13,219 nucleotides of DNA from an uncultured Collinsella sp. (GTDB lineage: Bacteria > Actinomycetota > Coriobacteriia > Coriobacteriales > Coriobacteriaceae): the NCBI GenBank assembly GCA_900552155.1, contig URYU01000040.1:1-13219 (forward strand). Reading direction: 5' to 3'. A program made the translations under genes and the position numbers. This document shows, in pieces, positions 6,599-13,219 of the stretch; position 1 is the stretch's first letter; each line of letters starts with the position of its first letter. The notes under the pieces are model-generated. The model was not told the origin of the DNA and made no database searches. It saw only the letters and a list, made by a program, of their open reading frames with translations.

Positions 6599-7189
6599 AT
6601 GAGTCCCATTCAAATCGCCCTGCTGCTGCTCGCCGTTGCCGGCGTGTGGGCCATCGCTGAGCTCGCGCTTACCCTGCGCAAGACCCGCAATGTTGTCGAC
6701 TCGCTCGATAAGACCGTTAACGACCTCAACAACACCAGCGCCCAGGCGCAGCCGGTGGCGGCAAAGCTCGATGGCGCTGCCGATGAGCGTACGCCGGCGC
6801 TTGCCCAGATGGAGCCGCTGCTTAAGTCGAGCAAGACGGCAGTTGATGCCCTTACCTCCAATCTCGTAGAGGTCGAAGCCGTGGTTCGCGACATTTCTGA
6901 GGTTACCGGTAGCATGGCCGAGGCCAGCAATGCTGTGTCGAGCGTGACTGATTCTGCGGCAGGTGCCGTGCAGAAACTCTTTAACAAGGTGAAGGCTCCC
7001 GCGGCCGCCGCTGAGCGCAAGTTTTCCGCTGCCGAAGAAGCCGAGCAGCCGACCGAGCGTGTCCTGATTGGCGAAGCCGGGGACGATGTCGCTGCTGGTG
7101 ACAATGATGCACAGAAGCCTGCTGCTAAAGCAGCCCAGTATTACACCTACACGCCCGCCGAGACCACCGAGGAGTCCTGCGATGAGTAG
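6599..7189 (+). CDS. DUF948/YtxG-like membrane protein with helical domain
   Basis: The function is unknown. The 196-residue product begins with one membrane segment (about 4-24) followed by a long polar helical region (about 27-130) with repeated NxL/SxV patterns like those of DUF948 (UPF0478) proteins, then an Ala/Glu/Asp-rich tail ending in TYTPAETTEESCDE. The domain call rests on this architecture and is moderate. In Bacillus the DUF948 protein YtxG belongs to the SigB general stress regulon, which fits its place as first gene of an operon with a SigB-type sigma factor. GGGAGG (6588-6593) lies 5 bases before the ATG. Its last 8 bases overlap the anti-sigma gene, so translation is probably coupled. 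Confidence 0.75.
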   Translation: MSPIQIALLLLAVAGVWAIAELALTLRKTRNVVDSLDKTVNDLNNTSAQAQPVAAKLDGAADERTPALAQMEPLLKSSKTAVDALTSNLVEVEAVVRDISEVTGSMAEASNAVSSVTDSAAGAVQKLFNKVKAPAAAAERKFSAAEEAEQPTERVLIGEAGDDVAAGDNDAQKPAAKAAQYYTYTPAETTEESCDE

Positions 7190-7559
7190 CGAAGCAACTT
7201 GCCCCATTACGCTGACCGTTGCCGGCGACCCGCGTCTGGCGCGCCTTGTGCGCATGACGGCGGCAAATGTCGGTGCGCTCTGCTCCATGTCCGTCGATCG
7301 CATCGAGGACATTCGTATGGCTGCCGAGGAAGCATTTATTTTCGGCTGCACGGCTGTTGATTCCGATGACATCTCGATCAAATTCGATGTCGACGAATCT
7401 CACGTTGGCATGACCTTTACCTTTGGTGACCAGGCCACCGTCGACGAGGATGACCAGGCCGCTGTGTATGCCGAGCTCATTTTGGCGAGCGTGTGCGATT
7501 CCTACGAAAAGACTGCGGCGCCCCTGACGCTTTCCCTCGACCTCAAGGCGGATATCTAA
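7182..7559 (+). CDS. RsbW/SpoIIAB-like anti-sigma factor, ATP-binding motifs degenerate
   Basis: It probably binds and restrains the sigma factor encoded next. The 125-residue protein has the small histidine-kinase-like fold pattern: an N-terminal strand, a helix from 16 to 34, the N-box-like helix DRIEDIRMAAEEAFIFG (39-55), a strand pair (63-80) and a final YAELILASVCDSYE helix (96-109). However, the N-box Asn of SpoIIAB-type SEAxTN is Phe54 here (EEAFIF), the DxGxG motif is reduced to D83 followed by QATV, and no Gly-rich ATP lid is seen. Assignment rests on helix pattern, size and position rather than catalytic motifs. GAGGAG (7169-7174) lies 7 bases before the ATG. It overlaps the preceding gene by 8 bases and is one base from the sigma gene. 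Confidence 0.65.
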   Translation: MSSEATCPITLTVAGDPRLARLVRMTAANVGALCSMSVDRIEDIRMAAEEAFIFGCTAVDSDDISIKFDVDESHVGMTFTFGDQATVDEDDQAAVYAELILASVCDSYEKTAAPLTLSLDLKADI

Positions 7560-7560
7560 T

Positions 7561-8352
7561 ATGACCGAACGTTCCCGGAGCGGTAAGACCGCTTGGGACA
7601 AGGAGAAAACCCGCGAGCTGTTTCGTCGCTATAAAGAGACCGGTGACCCGGACGCACGCGAGCAGCTCGTCATGTCCCACATGAACCTGGTAAGGTTTCT
7701 TGCCAACAAATTTAAGAACCGCGGCGAGCCGCTCGATGATCTGATGCAGGTTGGCTATTTGGGCCTGCTCAAGGCTATCGACCGCTTTGATCCCGAGCGC
7801 GGACTCGAGTTCACGACGTTTGCGACACCCACTATCCTGGGCGAGATCAAACGCCATTTCCGCGACAAGGGCTGGAGCGTGCGCGTACCGCGTCGTCTGC
7901 AGGAGCTCTCGGCCAAGGTCAACCAGGCTACTGACAAACTTACCAACGAGCTGCAGCGTTCGCCCAAGGTTGAGGAGATCGCTGAGTATCTAGATGTGAC
8001 TGTCGATGAGGTCCTCGAGGCTATGGAATCGTCTTCGGCCTATACCTCGGTGCCCATCGAGGCTCCTGGTGCGTCCGATTCCGACGATGCCCCTTCGATT
8101 CTCGACCGTTACGCCGACGACGACAACGAGCTCGACTTTACCGATGACCGCCTAGTGATCGAGGAAGCCATCCGTGATTTCTCGCCGCGCGAGCGCGAGG
8201 TGATCGAGCTGCGCTTTGTGAAGGGCATGACCCAGATCGAGATCGCCAAGAAGCTGGGTATTTCTCAGGTGCAGGTTTCGCGTCTGCTGCGCCGCACGCT
8301 TAAGAAGATTCAGGACAAGATCGACCCCGACGGAGTGATGATTCGTTCATGA
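7561..8352 (+). CDS. SigB/SigF/SigG-family RNA polymerase sigma factor
   Basis: This alternative sigma-70 factor directs RNA polymerase to a stress or stationary-phase regulon. The 263-residue protein has region 2 (about 36-100) with the conserved core-binding stretch DDLMQVGYLGLLKAIDRFD (59-77) and the -10-recognition segment FATPTILGEIKRHFRDKGW (87-105). VRVPRRLQEL (108-117) leads into region 3 (to about 160), and region 4 (about 200-251) has a helix-turn-helix MTQIEIAKKLGISQVQVSRL. FTTFATPTILGEIKRHFRD is diagnostic of the SigB/F/G group. Between regions 3 and 4 lies an acidic linker (about 172-196). The start is one base after the anti-sigma stop with only a weak upstream AAGG, so it depends on coupling. 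It overlaps the next gene by 4 bases (ATGA). The operon may be self-regulated. Confidence 0.93.
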   Translation: MTERSRSGKTAWDKEKTRELFRRYKETGDPDAREQLVMSHMNLVRFLANKFKNRGEPLDDLMQVGYLGLLKAIDRFDPERGLEFTTFATPTILGEIKRHFRDKGWSVRVPRRLQELSAKVNQATDKLTNELQRSPKVEEIAEYLDVTVDEVLEAMESSSAYTSVPIEAPGASDSDDAPSILDRYADDDNELDFTDDRLVIEEAIRDFSPREREVIELRFVKGMTQIEIAKKLGISQVQVSRLLRRTLKKIQDKIDPDGVMIRS

Positions 8353-9758
8353 GTGAGCACCCCCAACAAACCGATCGCGTGCTGCGCGACACCCGCATTC
8401 TGACGCTGCGCATTTGGGCTGTTGTCGGCTGCATTGTCATCGCCGCTGTCATCTTTAACCTTATGGGCATCCTGGCGCCGGTTATCGAGTTTCTCGCTGT
8501 TGGTTCCATCATTGCCTTTGTGATGTCCCCGATCACCAACTGGCTCGAGCACCATGGCGTGAATCGCGGCATCGGTTCGCTTATCGCGCTTATTGTTGTT
8601 GTTGCCGTGCTCGTCGGTGTCGTTTGCATCTTGTCGCCGATTCTCTTTGGTCAGATCATGGAAGTCCTGAGCCGCCTGCCCGAGCAGCTTCGTGTTGCGG
8701 GTGGCGATCTCAATGAGATGATCTCGCATGCCAAGACGCTCAATAACACGCCGCTCAAGGAGTATTTGGACGATAATCTTTCGTCGCTGGTTACCGTGGC
8801 ATCGAAGTATGTGTCTCAGATTGCTGCCGAGCTTGGCCGCGGTGTGTTCCCGCTCATCACCAATACGGCCTCGCAGTTGTTCGTGATCTTCCTTGGTCTG
8901 GTGCTTGCCTACTGGATGGCCTGCGACTACCCTCGCATGCACCACGAGATTTGCACCATCATCGGTCAGGAGAAGGAGACCTCGTACCGCTTTATGGTCG
9001 CCATCCTTTCTCGCTCTGTCGGCGGCTACATGCGCGGTATGGTCGTGACGTCCATCTGCGGTGGTTTCCTCGCCTTTATCGGTTTTATGATCATCGGCCA
9101 TCCGTATGCGGCGCTCATGGCTATCTTCACTGGCATCATGCATTTGGTTCCGGTCGTCGGTCCCTGGGTGAGCGCAGCAATCGCCACAGTGCTCGGTTTC
9201 ATGTTCAGCCCTATGTTGGCGTTATGGACGCTCATCGTGACGATGGTCGCGCAAAACGTCACCGACAATGTGATTTCGCCTAAGGTCATGCAGAGCTCGG
9301 TGCAGGTGCATCCCATCATGAGCCTCACGGCGCTCGTTATTGGCTCGGCACTCATGGGCCCCATCGGCATGATTATTGCCATCCCGCTTTGTGCGGCCCT
9401 CAAGGGTATCTTCGTGTACTACTTCGAGAATGAGACCGGCCGCCAGCTTGTGGCCTATGACGGCGCCGTGTTTAAGGGCACACCGTACCGCGATGCCGAT
9501 GGCAACCCGGTCGCCGCCTATGACGCGCTCGGCGACGACACCTTCATCTACGAGTCCGAGCTCATCGGCAATGAGACTGCGCCCGAGGCCAAGGCCATGC
9601 CCAAGCCCGAGCTCGATAATCCCTGGATTAAGCTCTCGGGCCTGCAGCCCGATGCGACCGGTTTCTTCAAGAACCCCTTCGCCAAAGACGATGACTCCAA
9701 CTCGGACGACGATACCAAAACCGGTATCGACGGCTCCATGGACGATGACGACAACTAG
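8349..9758 (+). CDS. AI-2E family (PF01594) membrane permease
   Basis: This 469-residue polytopic protein belongs to the AI-2E/YdiK/TqsA-type family. Characterised members differ (autoinducer-2 export, Na+/H+ antiport), so the substrate is not known. Membrane segments are visible at about 22-43, 48-61, 73-96, 172-192, 229-260, 263-300 and 322-358, with a polar region (about 100-170) between the third and fourth as usual. Family signatures include the GIMHLVPVVGPW segment (262-273) and NVISPKVM (307-314). After residue 360 there is an unusual tail of about 110 residues, increasingly Asp/Glu-rich and ending in DDDDN, probably cytoplasmic. It is coupled to the sigma gene by an ATGA overlap and is the last gene of the stress operon, ending before a strong terminator. 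Confidence 0.85.
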   Translation: MSEHPQQTDRVLRDTRILTLRIWAVVGCIVIAAVIFNLMGILAPVIEFLAVGSIIAFVMSPITNWLEHHGVNRGIGSLIALIVVVAVLVGVVCILSPILFGQIMEVLSRLPEQLRVAGGDLNEMISHAKTLNNTPLKEYLDDNLSSLVTVASKYVSQIAAELGRGVFPLITNTASQLFVIFLGLVLAYWMACDYPRMHHEICTIIGQEKETSYRFMVAILSRSVGGYMRGMVVTSICGGFLAFIGFMIIGHPYAALMAIFTGIMHLVPVVGPWVSAAIATVLGFMFSPMLALWTLIVTMVAQNVTDNVISPKVMQSSVQVHPIMSLTALVIGSALMGPIGMIIAIPLCAALKGIFVYYFENETGRQLVAYDGAVFKGTPYRDADGNPVAAYDALGDDTFIYESELIGNETAPEAKAMPKPELDNPWIKLSGLQPDATGFFKNPFAKDDDSNSDDDTKTGIDGSMDDDDN

Positions 9759-9766
9759 CGGGGTAA

Positions 9767-9795
9767 TTCGGGTTAACATTCATACGTGCTAACAT
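9767..9795 (+). promoter_or_regulatory. Possible extended -10 promoter just before the terminator hairpin
   Basis: TG-C-TAACAT (9787-9795) is a good extended -10, with TTCGGG (9767-9772) 17 bases before the hexamer as a poor -35. A transcript would begin near 9802 and run straight into the terminator hairpin at 9808-9837. It could give a very short RNA or an attenuated leader for alaS, or be a chance match. Confidence 0.3.
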
Positions 9796-9807
9796 GCAAT
9801 TTCGCTG

Positions 9808-9837
9808 GAGGGTCGCTGTTTGGCGACCCTCTTTTTT
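9808..9837 (+). terminator. Rho-independent terminator of the sigma-factor operon
   Basis: A perfect 9-bp GC-rich stem pairs 9808-9816 with 9823-9831 around a 6-nt TGTTTG loop, followed immediately by six T residues (9832-9837). It lies 49 bases after the stop codon of the AI-2E family gene. Confidence 0.9.
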
Positions 9838-9863
9838 GCACAGGCGCGGTGGGATGGTAATAT
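9836..9863 (+). promoter_or_regulatory. Probable alaS promoter
   Basis: TAATAT (9858-9863) is a reasonable -10 with TTGCAC (9836-9841) 16 bases upstream as a partial -35. The -35 begins in the last bases of the terminator T-run. Transcription would start around 9870, leaving a leader of about 40 bases, too short for a T-box or other large riboswitch. Confidence 0.5.
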
Positions 9864-9894
9864 CGTTACGTTTGAACTGTTTCGATGTGAAACC

Positions 9895-9900
9895 GAGGAG
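9895..9900 (+). promoter_or_regulatory. Ribosome binding site fixing the alaS start
   Basis: GAGGAG lies 9 bases before the ATG at 9910. An in-frame TTG at 9820 also has a GGAGGG seven bases upstream, but both sit inside the terminator hairpin, and the added 30 residues do not resemble an alanyl-tRNA synthetase N-terminus. Confidence 0.7.
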
Positions 9901-9909
9901 ATTCCCTCT

Positions 9910-12567
9910 ATGAGTGCTGACTACCCGTCAATGACTACGGCCGAGATTCGCTCCAAGTTCCTCAACTTCTTTGAGGAGCGCGGTCTTAAGCTCTATCCTT
10001 CTTCGTCCCTCGTCCCCGACGATCCTTCACTGCTGCTTGCCAACGCCGGCATGAACCAGTTTAAGGAGTACTACCAGGGCAAGAAGACCATGAAGGAGAT
10101 TGGCGCGATCTCCTGCCAGAAGTGCGTCCGCACCAACGACATCGACTGCATCGGCGAGGACGGCCGTCACCTGTCGTTCTTCGAGATGCTCGGCGATTTC
10201 TCTTTTGGCGGCGTCTCCAAGGAGCAGGCTTGCGCCTGGGCCTTTGAGCTCATCACCAAGGAGTTCAAGCTGCCGCTCGACCGCCTGTACTTTACCGTCT
10301 TTACTGAGGACGACGAGACCCACGACGTGTGGCGTTCTCTGGGCGTTGCCGAGGACCACATCTCCCGCTTGGGCGAGGACGACAACTTCTGGGCCGCTGG
10401 CCCCACCGGCCCCTGCGGTCCGTGCTCCGAGATCTACTTTGACATGGGCGAGGAGGTCGGTTGCGGCAGCCCCGACTGCAAGCCCGGCTGCGACTGCGAC
10501 CGCTTCCTTGAGTTCTGGAACCTCGTGTTTACCCAGTACGACCGTCAGGAGGACGGCTCCATGCCGGAGCTGCCGCACCGCAACCTCGATACGGGCATGG
10601 GCCTGGAGCGCATGGCCGCTATCATGCAGCACAAGACTGCTAACTACGACGGCGATCTGATGCAGCATCTCATCAAGCTGGGCGAGGGGATCAGCGGCAA
10701 GACCTATGACGCCGATGATTACTCCGGCGCCAGCCGCTCGCTGCGCATCATCGCCGATCACTCCCGTGCCGTCGACTTTATGATTTCCGACGGCATCCTC
10801 CCCGGTAACGAGGGTCGCGAGTACGTCCTTCGCCGTCTGCTCCGCCGTGCCGTGTTCCACGGTCGCCTGCTGGGTATCGAGGGTGCCTTCCTGACCAAGT
10901 TCATCGACGAGGTCAACGCTCAGATGGGCGAGGCCTATCCTGAGCTGCTCAAGAACGTCGCGCTCGTCAAGGGTATCGTCGCCTCCGAGGAGGAGCGTTT
11001 CTCCACGACGCTCGACAACGGTCGCGTCTACCTGGATGAGGCCCTGGCAGCGCTTGCCGAGGGTGCTGCGCTTCCGGGCGATGTTGCCTTTAAGCTGCAC
11101 GACACCTTTGGTTTCCCCATCGACCTGACCGGCGAGATCGCCTGCACCGCTGGCCACGTTGTCGACATGGACGGCTTTACCGCCTGCATGGAGGACCAGA
11201 AGGCCCGCGCCCGCGCTAACGCCAAGGGCGATGCCTGGGGCAGCTTCAACGATGTGTGGGTCGAGCTTTCCGACAAGGTCGCAGCGACCGAGTTCGACGG
11301 CTATGACAACGATGTGATCGAGGGCGCCAAGGTTGTCGCCATCGTGCGCAACGGCGAGTCCGTCGAGTCCGCAGCCGCCGGCGAGGACGTCGAGGTCGTG
11401 CTCGACCGCACCCCGTTCTACGCCGAGATGGGTGGCCAGCAGGGCGATGCCGGAAAGCTTTCCGCCGAGGGCGTTGTTCTTACCGTTTCCGATACCAAGA
11501 ACCACAACGGCCTGTATGCCCACGTCGCGCACGTTGCCGAGGGCACGCTGACCGTCGGTGCCGCTGTGACCGCCGCGCTCGACGCCGAGCGCCGTGGCTT
11601 CCTGCGCCGCAACCACACCGCCACGCACCTGCTCGACGCTGCCCTTAAGCAGGTCCTGGGCGAGCACGTCTCCCAGGCCGGCTCGCTGGTGACGCCCGAG
11701 CACCTGCGCTTTGACTTTACACACTTCGAGGCCCTGTCCTCCGAGCAGCTCAAGGCTGTCGAGGACCTGGTCAACCAGCAGATCTTCGCTTCCAAGCCGG
11801 TCGTGACCCGTGTCATGGGCATCGACGAGGCTAAGGCTGCCGGCGCTGTCGCCCTGTTTGGCGAGAAGTATGGCGACGTCGTCCGCGTTGTCTCCGTGGG
11901 CGCTGAGGACCAGCCGTTCTCCCGCGAACTCTGCGGTGGCACACACGCTGCCAACACCGCCGAGATCGGCCTGTTCAAGATCATTTCCGAGTCCTCCACG
12001 GGCTCCAATGTCCGCCGTATCGAGGCCGTGACCTCTAAGGGTGCCCTCGACTATATGGCCGACCGCCTGGCACTCGTTGACGCCGCTGCTACTGCGCTCA
12101 AGTGCCGCGTCGACGAGGTTCCCGCTCGCGTGGAGAACCTGCAGGCCGAGCTGCGCGAGACGTCCAATAAGCTCAAGAAGGCTCTGACCGGTGGCTCCTC
12201 CGACGCCATCTCCAGCGCCATCGAGGGCGCCGTCGAGCTGAATGGCTACAAGCTCGTTGTTGCTGAGCTTCAGGGTCTCGAGGCCGCTGACCTGCGCAAC
12301 GTTTGGGATACCGTGCACCAGAAGGTCGCCGGCCCTGTCGCCTGCGTTGTTGCCAGCGTGACTGAGAAGGGCACTCCGGCCCTGCTCGCTGCCGGCTCCG
12401 ATGACGCCGTCAAGGCCGGTTTCCACGCCGGTAACGTGATCAAGCAGATCGCGGGTCTGGTCGACGGTCGCGGTGGCGGTCGTCCCAACATGGCCCAGGC
12501 CGGTGGCAAGAACGCTGCCGGCATCGCCGATGCCCTCGCGGCCGCTAAGACCGCGCTCGGCGCCTAA
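9910..12567 (+). CDS. alaS: Alanyl-tRNA synthetase
   Basis: It charges tRNA-Ala with alanine and hydrolyses mischarged Ser/Gly products. The 885-residue protein has all expected parts. The class II catalytic core comes first (about 1-260), with FFEERGLKLYPSSSLVP, the motif 2 region around SFFEMLGDFSFGG and the adenylate-site loop GPTGPCGPCSEIYFD. Then come the tRNA-binding helical domain, the editing domain with zinc ligands HTATH (569-573) and CGGTH (675-679), and a C-terminal DHHA1/C-Ala domain ending with GGGRPNMAQAGG. A four-cysteine cluster (C185, C190, C194, C196) inserted in the core is also common in Gram-positive homologues. Full length is normal. Codons are strongly C-ending, more biased than in lspA, suggesting high expression. 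It has its own promoter and leads an operon with ruvX 17 bases downstream. Confidence 0.98.
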   Translation: MSADYPSMTTAEIRSKFLNFFEERGLKLYPSSSLVPDDPSLLLANAGMNQFKEYYQGKKTMKEIGAISCQKCVRTNDIDCIGEDGRHLSFFEMLGDFSFGGVSKEQACAWAFELITKEFKLPLDRLYFTVFTEDDETHDVWRSLGVAEDHISRLGEDDNFWAAGPTGPCGPCSEIYFDMGEEVGCGSPDCKPGCDCDRFLEFWNLVFTQYDRQEDGSMPELPHRNLDTGMGLERMAAIMQHKTANYDGDLMQHLIKLGEGISGKTYDADDYSGASRSLRIIADHSRAVDFMISDGILPGNEGREYVLRRLLRRAVFHGRLLGIEGAFLTKFIDEVNAQMGEAYPELLKNVALVKGIVASEEERFSTTLDNGRVYLDEALAALAEGAALPGDVAFKLHDTFGFPIDLTGEIACTAGHVVDMDGFTACMEDQKARARANAKGDAWGSFNDVWVELSDKVAATEFDGYDNDVIEGAKVVAIVRNGESVESAAAGEDVEVVLDRTPFYAEMGGQQGDAGKLSAEGVVLTVSDTKNHNGLYAHVAHVAEGTLTVGAAVTAALDAERRGFLRRNHTATHLLDAALKQVLGEHVSQAGSLVTPEHLRFDFTHFEALSSEQLKAVEDLVNQQIFASKPVVTRVMGIDEAKAAGAVALFGEKYGDVVRVVSVGAEDQPFSRELCGGTHAANTAEIGLFKIISESSTGSNVRRIEAVTSKGALDYMADRLALVDAAATALKCRVDEVPARVENLQAELRETSNKLKKALTGGSSDAISSAIEGAVELNGYKLVVAELQGLEAADLRNVWDTVHQKVAGPVACVVASVTEKGTPALLAAGSDDAVKAGFHAGNVIKQIAGLVDGRGGGRPNMAQAGGKNAAGIADALAAAKTALGA

Positions 12568-12584
12568 GAATCTAAGAAGTCGCT

Positions 12585-13013
12585 GTGGTTGCGCTCGCGC
12601 TGGACATAGGGGAGACCAGGATTGGCATCGCCGTCTCGAGCCGTGATGGCAAGATGGCGATGCCTGTCAAGGTGCTTCCGGCTGCCGAGGTCACCGGTAT
12701 GGCCAAGACGTTCCGCTACCTGGTGGAGGACTATGAGCCCGATATCCTGGTAAGCGGACGTCCCCTGACCATGGCCGGTGAGCCCGGCCCTCAGGCCGAG
12801 CGCGTTGCCGCTGTGGCGCAAAAGATTGCCGACGAGCTCGATCTTCCGTTGGAGTTTGAGGACGAGCGTCTGTCCTCGCAAGAGGCCAAGCGTATCCTGC
12901 GCGAGCAGGGACTCAACGAAAAGCAGATGAGGGGCAAGATCGACATGATTGCCGCCAGCCTGTTTTTGCAGACGTGGCTCGATCGTAAAAACGAGGAGGT
13001 TTCGCATGCCTAG
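12585..13013 (+). CDS. ruvX: RuvX/YqgF-type Holliday junction resolvase-like, pre-16S rRNA nuclease
   Basis: Family members have an RNase H-like fold and are linked to maturation of the 16S rRNA 5' end. The 142-residue product has the motifs in order: ALDIGETRIGIAVS (5-18, with D7 as the first acidic ligand), LVSGRPLTMAGEPGPQAERV (55-74), EDERLSSQEA (92-101) and KIDMIAASLFLQTWL (118-132, with D120). Length is typical. The GTG at 12585 is the only sensible start; its ribosome site is a weak AAGAAG, so translation may depend partly on alaS, which ends 17 bases upstream. Its last 8 bases overlap the next start. The order alaS-ruvX-mltG is widespread in Gram-positive bacteria. Confidence 0.93.
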   Translation: MVALALDIGETRIGIAVSSRDGKMAMPVKVLPAAEVTGMAKTFRYLVEDYEPDILVSGRPLTMAGEPGPQAERVAAVAQKIADELDLPLEFEDERLSSQEAKRILREQGLNEKQMRGKIDMIAASLFLQTWLDRKNEEVSHA

Positions 13014-13219
13014 TGCTTCCGCTCCGCGCCAGCCGAATCGTACACAGCAGCCGGCGTCGCGCCCTGCCCAGCCTGGCCAGCGTCCGGCACAGCCGACGCA
13101 GCGCGCAGCTCAGACTGCCGCGCGAAAGGCGCAGTACAACACTCGTTCGGCAACAACTGTTCAACGGCAGGGTCAGCAGACTTCAGCTCGTACGGTTCAG
13201 CAATCGGCAACTCACGCGG
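13006..13219 (+). CDS. mltG: N-terminal part of a Gln/Pro/Arg-rich protein, probably endolytic transglycosylase MltG
   Basis: Only 71 codons lie in the window and the gene runs off the right edge. AGGAGG (12994-12999) is ideally placed 6 bases before the ATG at 13006, which overlaps the ruvX stop by 8 bases. The visible part is low complexity, rich in Gln, Pro, Arg, Ala, Ser and Thr, basic, and has no membrane segment or catalytic motif. The mltG identity comes only from its position after alaS and ruvX: actinobacterial MltG proteins often carry a disordered cytoplasmic extension before the membrane helix and YceG-like domain. If correct, it cleaves nascent peptidoglycan strands at the membrane. 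The downstream sequence would settle it. Confidence 0.55.
   Translation, partial: MPSASAPRQPNRTQQPASRPAQPGQRPAQPTQRAAQTAARKAQYNTRSATTVQRQGQQTSARTVQQSATHA
13060..13122 (+). repeat. Three tandem 21-bp in-frame repeats
   Basis: Bases 13060-13080, 13081-13101 and 13102-13122 encode RPAQPGQ, RPAQPTQ and the decayed RAAQTAA (residues 19-39 of the partial gene). Third-base differences between copies show that the amino-acid pattern is better kept than the DNA. It belongs to the disordered N-terminal extension. Confidence 0.6.

Noticed and set aside
5488..7381. Two overlapping minus-strand frames of about 370 codons opposite rarA and the DUF948 gene
   Set aside because: Their translations are compositionally odd and show no family motif, while the + strand carries a complete rarA and a gene with a good ribosome site.
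9820..9909. N-terminal extension of AlaS from a TTG at 9820
   Set aside because: The start lies in the loop of a strong terminator, the region contains a promoter, and the ATG at 9910 has a good ribosome site and gives a normal N-terminus.
9838..9909. T-box or riboswitch controlling alaS
   Set aside because: The leader after the terminator is only about 70 bases and has no T-box core.
10027..12426. A 799-codon minus-strand open frame opposite alaS
   Set aside because: It is antisense to a complete, unmistakable alaS gene; long antisense frames are expected from its strong codon bias. It has no recognisable motifs.
1..13219. CRISPR array, IS element, prophage or defence system
   Set aside because: No spaced repeats, transposase, integrase, or paired terminal repeats were seen; genes are mostly housekeeping and in one direction.

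Overview
This looks like a chromosomal housekeeping and stress-response segment from a GC-rich Gram-positive bacterium. I infer an actinobacterium of the Coriobacteriia, Collinsella-like, from three things: strong use of G/C-ending codons, purine-rich Shine-Dalgarno sequences, and the combination of lspA-rluD, rarA, a SigB/F-type sigma operon and alaS-ruvX-(mltG). That placement rests on style and gene order, not on a database comparison. All convincing genes are on the + strand. No IS element, prophage, CRISPR array, tRNA or rRNA was seen.

Layout. Positions 1-314 hold no confident gene; they contain a possible tail of an upstream element, a strong terminator (164-201) and the lspA leader. 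lspA (lipoprotein signal peptidase) and rluD (23S rRNA pseudouridine synthase) overlap by one base and form an operon. A membrane family-2 glycosyltransferase follows with its own weak promoter and ends at a long hairpin terminator (3314-3355). Next come a small orphan A24-type prepilin peptidase and an HD-domain dNTP triphosphohydrolase (dgt-like). rarA (replication-fork AAA+ ATPase) follows, preceded by a -10 element and a perfect Gram-positive LexA box, CGAAC-N4-GTTCG, lying over the dgt stop codon.

Positions 6599-9758 are a tight four-gene unit: a DUF948/YtxG-like membrane protein, a very small RsbW-like anti-sigma factor whose ATP-binding motifs look eroded, a SigB/SigF/SigG-family sigma factor, and an AI-2E-family membrane permease with an acidic tail. 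The genes overlap or nearly touch (8-nt overlap, 1-nt gap, 4-nt overlap) and end at a textbook terminator (9808-9837). A GGGTAC element upstream resembles a SigF/SigB-type -10 and could mean self-regulation. The last unit is alaS, ruvX and the first 71 codons of a gene that by position is probably mltG, with a Gln/Pro/Arg/Ala-rich start.

The most notable points are the likely SOS control of rarA, the motif-poor anti-sigma factor without an adjacent antagonist, the isolated prepilin peptidase, and the compact region before alaS, where a possible promoter sits directly upstream of the terminator hairpin. I did not find a convincing wholly new multi-gene system.
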